A program made the position numbers and the translations under genes. The notes under the pieces were generated by a model. It was not told the origin of the DNA. It worked only from the letters and a program-made list of their open reading frames with translations, and searched no databases. A DNA stretch of 64,000 nucleotides. Source: Plectrocnemia conspersa (lineage: Eukaryota > Arthropoda > Insecta > Trichoptera > Polycentropodidae). Shown piece after piece: positions 57,950-64,000 of the stretch (its first letter is position 1; each line of letters begins with the position of its first letter). The DNA is taken from contig VTFK01000152.1 of NCBI GenBank assembly GCA_009617715.1, forward strand, positions 372,001 to 436,000, in the 5' to 3' direction.

Positions 57950-60010
57950 GTTTGCAATAATACTGGGATTACCGAAAGAAAAAAACGGTCAATACTGGTA
58001 TTACTGGTATTGACATCATTATTATATTTTTTTATTAATTGGCAATAAAAAAATAGCAAAAAACTGATGTTCATTGATTCAAAGCCGAACTGAATGCTTT
58101 ACTGCTAAATTTATGCTGCTATTAAATGTTGATACATGCTTTCGAATTTTTCGAAACATTTGTTTTGCTATTAAATAAATATGTAGTAAATATTGTTGTC
58201 TAAGCTATATTATTTTTTGGAAAAAACAAACAAGTTATATTTCGAATTGAAGTGCCGATATTAATGACCAATTATCCGTCTGACTTTAAATCAAACAAAA
58301 AAAAGCGTTTTTCCAATCTTCCTTACATTCAAGTACTTCTAAAAATATTTTGTATGCTGATCCTTTATTGTGTTATCTACGAGTACCAATAAAAATCAGC
58401 GGCAAATCTTTTTTGTTTTGGAACAATAAGTATAAAAAAAACATAATTTTTGACAAAATATCGTCTTTCATTGACCGCTTCTGGATGCCTCCTGAGTTTT
58501 TGGACTAAGGGCAAAAACACAATTTGCCAATTTATTCCTAAATTACTCATTATTTTTTATTAATAACGATTATCAGAAAAACCATAAAAAAGGAGTGCGT
58601 ACAAAATTGTAAATCTATTTGTACAAAATGCAACATATTTTTTTTTTAAAAACAGATATTTGATGATTGTAATATTTATGTGATTTGTTTTATAGACAAG
58701 TTTATGCTGTAATATATTATTGAACTTTGATACACGCTTGCGATTTTTGCGAATAAATTCAAGGATTCAAGAGTCGGAACATTTTTTTGAAGATGTTGAA
58801 TGAAGTGTAGTAACTATTGTCGTCTTCATTTTTTTTTTTAGGATAAATATAATAAACAAAGAGGTCAAATTTCGATTCTGTCGATGTTGCAGACATTTAT
58901 GATCAATTATCTGTTAATGCATATTTTGTGTTTCAAACAATAAGATGCTTCTAAACAATCTTCCTTACATTCAGGTACTTCTAAAAGTACTTTATACGCT
59001 GATCCTTTATTGTGTTGTTTAGGAGTACTAATAACAATTAATAAGATGACTGTGTACAAAAACCTGTTGTCCTAGTTATTTATTAACTTTTTCATTACTT
59101 TACTATATTGTCAGAAAATATTTTTAAAAATAAGGGCGCCACATCATGCTTCTTTTGGAGCAAAAAGTCTAGAAAATAATTAATTTAATCGACTGTTTCT
59201 GGATGCTACCTGAATTTTTATACCAGATCACTTGCCAATTTATTTTATTAAAATATATTCCTATATTACTTATTGTTTTTGTCGAAAAAGAGTGCGTAAA
59301 AAAATTAATCTGTTTTTTTTTTTTAATTTTCTATATTTTATTATATTGATTCCTAGGATTCACGTTTCAAAAATAGATTTTTTATTGACGATATTATTCT
59401 GTTATGAATTTTTTTCTTATTAAAACAAGGCAAAATTTAGAATTTTATTGCCTGTTCACATCCTTTGCAGAAATTATAAACATTTAAAAAAAATTTAAAA
59501 TAATTTGTAACTTTGACGTAAAAATAATCAACTTTGCTACACCAAAGGTTTATGTTTTATGAAACGAAATGGATATCCTATGTTGTCATATTTTCACTAA
59601 AAATGTTGTGGTTTTTTTTATTGATAAAAAAATATTTGTTTTTATTTTTTTTAAATAAAGAAATAATTATTACTTTAAAAAAATCAATAAAAATACTTTG
59701 TTAAAATCATTTAACTATTTCAATAAAATTCCTGGGATTTTACGAATTTTTAATTTCAACTCCCGGGATTAAAAAACCCTCGAGATAGCATCCTGTAATT
59801 AGAGAAATAACACTATCTGGTTAATATTACTGTTTTATTCTTTGCTTCTGCTTTTCAGCAATATGGGAATCGTCGTTTTTTACTTCTAAACCGTAAAAAC
59901 GTACGAATTTGCAAAAAAAAATGATGGTACTACCGGTTTTTAATTTCGTAATACCGGTAGTACCGAAAGTCCATTTTTGTTCCAATACCGGTATTACTGA
60001 TATCGATGCT
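57950..60010 (+). repeat. composite repeat: two ~650-700-bp units between ACCGGTA motifs
   Basis: Units share CTTCCTTACATTCA-GTACTTCTAAAA (58319, 58962), GCTGATCCTTTATTGTGTT (58360, 59000) and CTGGATGC-x-CCTGA (58491, 59199). Offsets are about 643 and 708 bp. Outer marks are ATACTGG-ATTACC (57960) and ATACCGGTAGTACCG (59951). A partial copy lies at 51.6-52.7 kb. No transposase frame is seen; possibly a large non-autonomous element. Confidence 0.6.
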
Positions 60011-60291
60011 ACCGATATAAAAATAAAAAAAAAATAGCCGTAAGGTAAGATAAGATTTTTATGATGCGCATCCGAACAGACGCCCTTTAACGGCTTATTA
60101 ATATAATATTTTTTAAGAAGTGCAATAAAATCGTTGGACATTACTATGTAATTTCGTGATATTGCTTGTTATTTGTGAGCTTTTACTAGCAGGTTATTTT
60201 CTTATATTAAATTGCAGGATTTCCAGTACCAACTTATAAGTGTAAACCTTTTATTGAAACATTTTTATCACCCATAATTTTTGCATTGAAA

Positions 60292-60337
60292 ATATGCTTT
60301 AAAGTTCTTACCTGCAAAAATATGCTTTAAAGTTCTC
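60292..60337 (+). repeat. 27-bp tandem duplication
   Basis: AAATATGCTTTAAAGTTCT occurs twice, 27 bp apart. Confidence 0.85.
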
Positions 60338-60648
60338 AAACTTCCAGGTGCCTCAAAAGTTGAGACAAGTCTAAAAGTTTTCTTATGCAATTAGGTAAAA
60401 ATTTCGTGGATATTCTTCCCTTTTTACCAAAATATAACACATTCACGAATGGCGAGATTTGCACTTTCATTGACCGTTAATTTAACTTTTGCATATCTGA
60501 ACCAACAACCGAGCGACACAAGCTGTGCAAGTCTTGACATGTATTAATATAAAAAATGAGAGGGTATGCGTTATTAAAAATTAAAGTCCAAATCCTGCAG
60601 ATTTGTAAGTGTAGAGTTTAAATATGAATATGAAATTTTTTTAATTTT

Positions 60649-60950
60649 TTAATTCTTCTTTGTGTCATTTATGTTTAATGACTTGCCTGTAAGGTGAGCC
60701 GCACAAAAACATTGATTGTGTTTGACATAGAGAGTTGCGATCGCGTCTCTTATTCTTAACCGTTGCGGCCAGGACGCCAGCGCTTGAGAACGTTCCTCTT
60801 GCACGAGCTTCTTAACTGGCTTCTTTAACTTAACTTTAAGCTTCTTAAGCTTCTTAACAGGCTTGCCAAACACAAGGATGTATTCTGCGATATCTATGTG
60901 GAGCTGGAAAAATGATGTGAGATATTGCTCATCTATTTTTGGTGTGCATC
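60649..60950 (-). repeat. dispersed repeat, copy 2, with lysine-rich frame
   Basis: The - frame 60873-60649 reads FGKPVKKLKKLKVKLKKPVK, then KLVQEERSQALASWPQRLRI and RDAIATL. The LVQEE-SQ and RDAIAT portions match the copy at 45890-46090, whose frame lacks the lysine-rich stretch. That stretch is encoded by an expanded CTTCTTAA-type repeat. Likely a coding remnant of an unidentified mobile element with a local repeat expansion. Confidence 0.5.
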
Positions 60951-60959
60951 ATACCTGTT

Positions 60960-63240
60960 TATTTTTTTTTTCAATATTAAATTATAATGGTCTTATTTGT
61001 AAAATAAAAATATCAAAATATGCATTATTAAATTTAAGCTGATAGTTATAAATGAAACAATTCATTTTACATCGAATGTATTTATTTTTCAAACATTTTT
61101 GGGTAATCAGCGTACATGTGGGGTTAAAATAACTTTTTTTTGGCACAACAAAATAACAGGTAACACTCGCATACATCTCGATTTATCTACAATTTATTTA
61201 CTAATTTTCACGCCGTACTCTCAATCAATCTAAATATAATAAAAATTTAATTAATTTTTATACGTGAATGTGTGTGTGATGTGTTATAAATTTATCTACA
61301 AACACGGAACGCATGCGCGATTAGTGTTACAATAACAATTATTAGGCAATGTTAAATATATATTATTTTATTTATGGATACTCACAGAAGCTCCGATTTT
61401 TACATACATATACGAATAAAATTAAAATTACGATTAAAATAACATTTAAAAACTTTGACTAGCGATTTCAGCAGTCAATATATTAAAACTACGTTTTTTT
61501 TAATTTGTTAAATTAACTATGTAATGTTAAAAGTTTTTTTAATAATTATTTTGCATATATACAACCACTCAATATATCGCGCGAGTTTTCTCAAACTATA
61601 TATTCGAGAAAGCTCATTCTAATATCGCGTTACAATATAAATGAAAATTTAATATACGGCAAAGTTTGAGTAATTCAAAATTTTCATACTGAAGCACAAA
61701 TATATTACACGTTAATTTTAATTAAATTAAAAATATATTTCATCGTAATAGTTTCAAAGAGTTAAACTAATAAATGTATGAAAAGTCGAACTAGTTAATC
61801 TTTGCGTATTAGAATATTTTTTTAATGCAATTTTAAAATATAATAAAATTTCATTAATTACAAAATAATATGCAATGTATGTTACAATATATTATAGAAT
61901 AATGACATTCGCGTAAACCTACGTTATATAATTATTTTTATTTTTTTTCATATATAATATATATTTACAAATAAGTTCAATAATAATTTTGACTACAGTT
62001 TAATTACATAAAATAAAGTAAAACACTTTATATATATATATTATATTTTTTAAAACAACACTTTAAACGAACTTCACCGTGCATAATATAAATGTGCATA
62101 TACAGTGTGAGTACAAAAAATCGATACCAATTAAAATATATATTTATTGCACCCACTTTGTAAATATTTGCATACACATATGTTAAATTTAATTTCAATA
62201 TCATATTTGCCTAAAAACGCCAAATAAAAATTTAGCTATTTGAGCAAATAACACAATTTAGTGTTAATAGTGTTTGTTTCTCCATTTTTTTGTGGTTAAG
62301 TTTAATTCTTTTAGCATAAACCCTGCAATAATTTAGCTCCTAACACTGATGTATATTAGTTACATTATGTACTTACATTATGCTATGTATACAATTTATG
62401 CTTTCGATTTTTTTTTTAATACATATATGTATGTATATATACAAAAAATATTTTTCTTTCACGTTTTACTTTAGTCTGTCGTTGAAATTTGAAAGAAAAT
62501 TAAGGGATGTACATACACGCGAAAACATAATATTCTTACAAACAAGGGAAGTTTTTCTAATAATATATGTATATATGCTAACGTAGAGTTTTTACTAGGC
62601 TATACAAAGTTTTTACTAAACGTGAAGGTACTCACGCGAAATTTTCACTATTTTTGGACAGAAGGGAAAAGGGATCTTTTAAACTTATTCGCAAGATCGT
62701 TTTTAGGTAAGATCTAAGTAGAATGTTTTTTTTTCGTATATATTTTTCACTATAAAATATATAATAATATAATAAAAAAAGCTAACAAGGGTTACTTCAG
62801 CTTTGTTTTATTTAAATATGTATATGCCCACCTTAAGTTTTTATATCAATTCAAAATGAAGTATAGGGATTTAAATTTGCTTTTTTTTTATACAATTAAT
62901 CATCTATCATATTTTTACAGACGTTTCTCTACATATCACATTTAAAAACATTCATGTATAAAATTCGACGTCTTTAAATGATTTTCATTAGTACTTCAGA
63001 TCTTGTGGCACAATCATATTTAAATATTTTTATTATAGTTTTAGAATTATTCTTGAACATCTTGCGACCTTTTCAGACGTCGCGCAAGCGGATTTTAATT
63101 GTAACACTATACTAGAGGCAATCGAGAAAGTTTAACTAACGTTGAACTCTAAAATCATATTATTTGATGCGCAGAACCGCTCCGTTACGCCGACGCTGTT
63201 CTTTGAGTTCTGCCACATTTTTTATAACATTTCCTAGATT
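60960..63240. other. AT-rich DNA, possible 3' UTR or intergenic
   Basis: No gene recognised. If the - strand exon at 63331-63545 is real, this region is its 3' UTR and downstream DNA. Confidence 0.5.
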
Positions 63241-63244
63241 GTCC

Positions 63245-63250
63245 TTTATT
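63245..63250 (-). terminator. candidate polyadenylation signal
   Basis: AATAAA on the - strand, about 80 bp downstream of the stop codon at 63331-63333. Such hexamers are common by chance in AT-rich DNA, so this is only a candidate. Confidence 0.3.
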
Positions 63251-63330
63251 TATGTTAAAAATAATATTTCACGACGAATATGATACAAGCATAACGTATA
63301 AAAATAAGAGTGAATTTTGTTGTCAGATGC

Positions 63331-63545
63331 CTATTGTATCAAGGGCGAACTTTGGCTGTCGCTAAAGTCTAGCGTGTAGTACATGTCGTGTGTGTCCAGG
63401 GCGGCAAAGGCCGGGCCGTGACCGGGGGCTGTTTGTCCGAGAGCCAGTGGTGCGGGGGTCCTGGCTCGGGGGCTCTACGGACCCCAGACACTCGCGAAGC
63501 CCACCGTTGATAGGTCTTGTTTACACGGCAGTGGCACGCTGTCAC
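63331..63545 (-). CDS. candidate 3'-terminal coding exon (partial gene), in-frame TAG
   Basis: A GC-rich block preceded on the - strand by TTGTTTGCGTTACAG, a credible splice acceptor, so the exon would start at 63545. Entered in phase 1 the frame reads DSVPLPCKQDLSTVGFASVW, G, P and then TAG (63477-63475). It continues open for 47 codons to a stop at 63333-63331: SPRARTPAPLALGQTAPGHG, then PAFAALDTHDMYYTLDFSDS and QSSPLIQ. The tail, with its acidic, tyrosine-containing DMYYTLDFSDSQ, looks like the conserved cytoplasmic C-terminus of a membrane protein; that is inference. Entered in phase 0 the exon gives 58 codons ending WTHTTCTTR, which looks less natural. Options are TAG readthrough or editing, a further acceptor inside the block (after AGCCAG or AAACAG), or a decayed exon. 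The gene extends beyond the window. The protein is not identified. Confidence 0.45.
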
Positions 63546-64000
63546 CTGTAACGCAAACAAAATTTTAAATATAAGAAAAGTTGCACAAAAAGGTGTGAGA
63601 ATTTTTTTATTGATTTTATTCTTATAACTTACACAATTAAAATTTTAGAATTTAATTAAATAACTCGTGGTGAATTAATGGATTCCAAATTAAAGCATTT
63701 ATTCGCTTCAATAGAGACTTTCATTTCCATTCAATTAATATATTTTATATTTTACGTTAATGGTCCAGTTCCAAACTACGAACAAGAATAATGGAAACAC
63801 GATAAATCATAAAAGGTTTTCATTCGAATGATTTTAAACTTTATGTGTATACAATATGTATTGTTTGTAATTTATCGTAACAGCAAATTTAGTAATTACA
63901 ACATTTTGTATAAAGCTTTCAATGCTGATATTGACTCGATCAAAATACCGGTATTTGAAAATTATTGCCTGTATTGTACTGTCAAAATAAAGGAATTAAT

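Overview
The window is AT-rich, repeat-dense nuclear DNA from an animal, most probably an insect. The evidence is decayed mariner/Tc1 and pogo/Tigger transposases, CR1/Jockey-type LINE remnants, tRNA-like SINE heads, many short inverted-repeat elements, long (TA)n tracts and insect-style splice and polyadenylation signals. There are no operons, bacterial genes, rRNA genes or intact tRNA genes. The species cannot be fixed from sequence alone.

Only two places look like host gene parts. One is a short candidate first coding exon on the + strand at 14927-14945, with a good start context and a strong GTGAGT donor, opening into a long intron. The other is a candidate 3'-terminal coding exon on the - strand at 63331-63545, whose gene would continue past the right edge. 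Its most protein-like frame is broken by one TAG. Everything between is intronic or intergenic. About fifteen GC-richer islands of 200-700 bp stand out of the AT-rich background and could be conserved regulatory DNA.

Left part (1-14 kb): a - strand LINE reverse transcriptase remnant (2.67-3.19 kb), a decayed mariner transposase (4.8-5.3 kb), a + strand RT scrap (6.0-6.2 kb), a small foldback (9.88 kb), a SINE head (10.45 kb), a 1.2-kb inverted-repeat element carrying a recurrent 'GAGTGA' terminus (11.69-12.91 kb), and an RT scrap containing a perfect 19-bp stem (13.4-13.7 kb).

Middle (14-36 kb): a 204-bp MITE just upstream of the candidate first exon, an imperfect 0.5-0.65-kb direct duplication (15.3-16.7 kb), a degenerate tandem array (21.6-23.3 kb), a ~253-bp (TA)n tract, and the most structured locus of the window. 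That locus (28.3-35.3 kb) is a ~3.4-kb foldback with ~1.25-kb arms, interrupted by a 1,879-bp pogo/Tigger transposon with 24-bp terminal repeats and TA target duplications. The opposite arm preserves the pre-insertion site. A second Tc1/mariner-like scrap, a hAT-like end and a 400-bp direct repeat pair surround it.

Right part (36-64 kb): two copies of one LINE family (36.7-37.3 and 41.8-43.1 kb), an unidentified coding remnant (37.46-37.65 kb), a ~300-bp-period degenerate tandem repeat (39.97-40.95 kb), a TA-flanked 872-bp element with a TTAA-flanked piggyBac-type MITE nested in it (44.57-45.44 kb), a 194-bp foldback (49.0-49.2 kb), members of two further dispersed repeat families (45.9/60.8 kb and 51.6-60.0 kb), an RT scrap at 56.7 kb, and the terminal exon.

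No coordinated multi-gene system is visible. The unusual content is structural: nested transposons, foldbacks and recurring termini.
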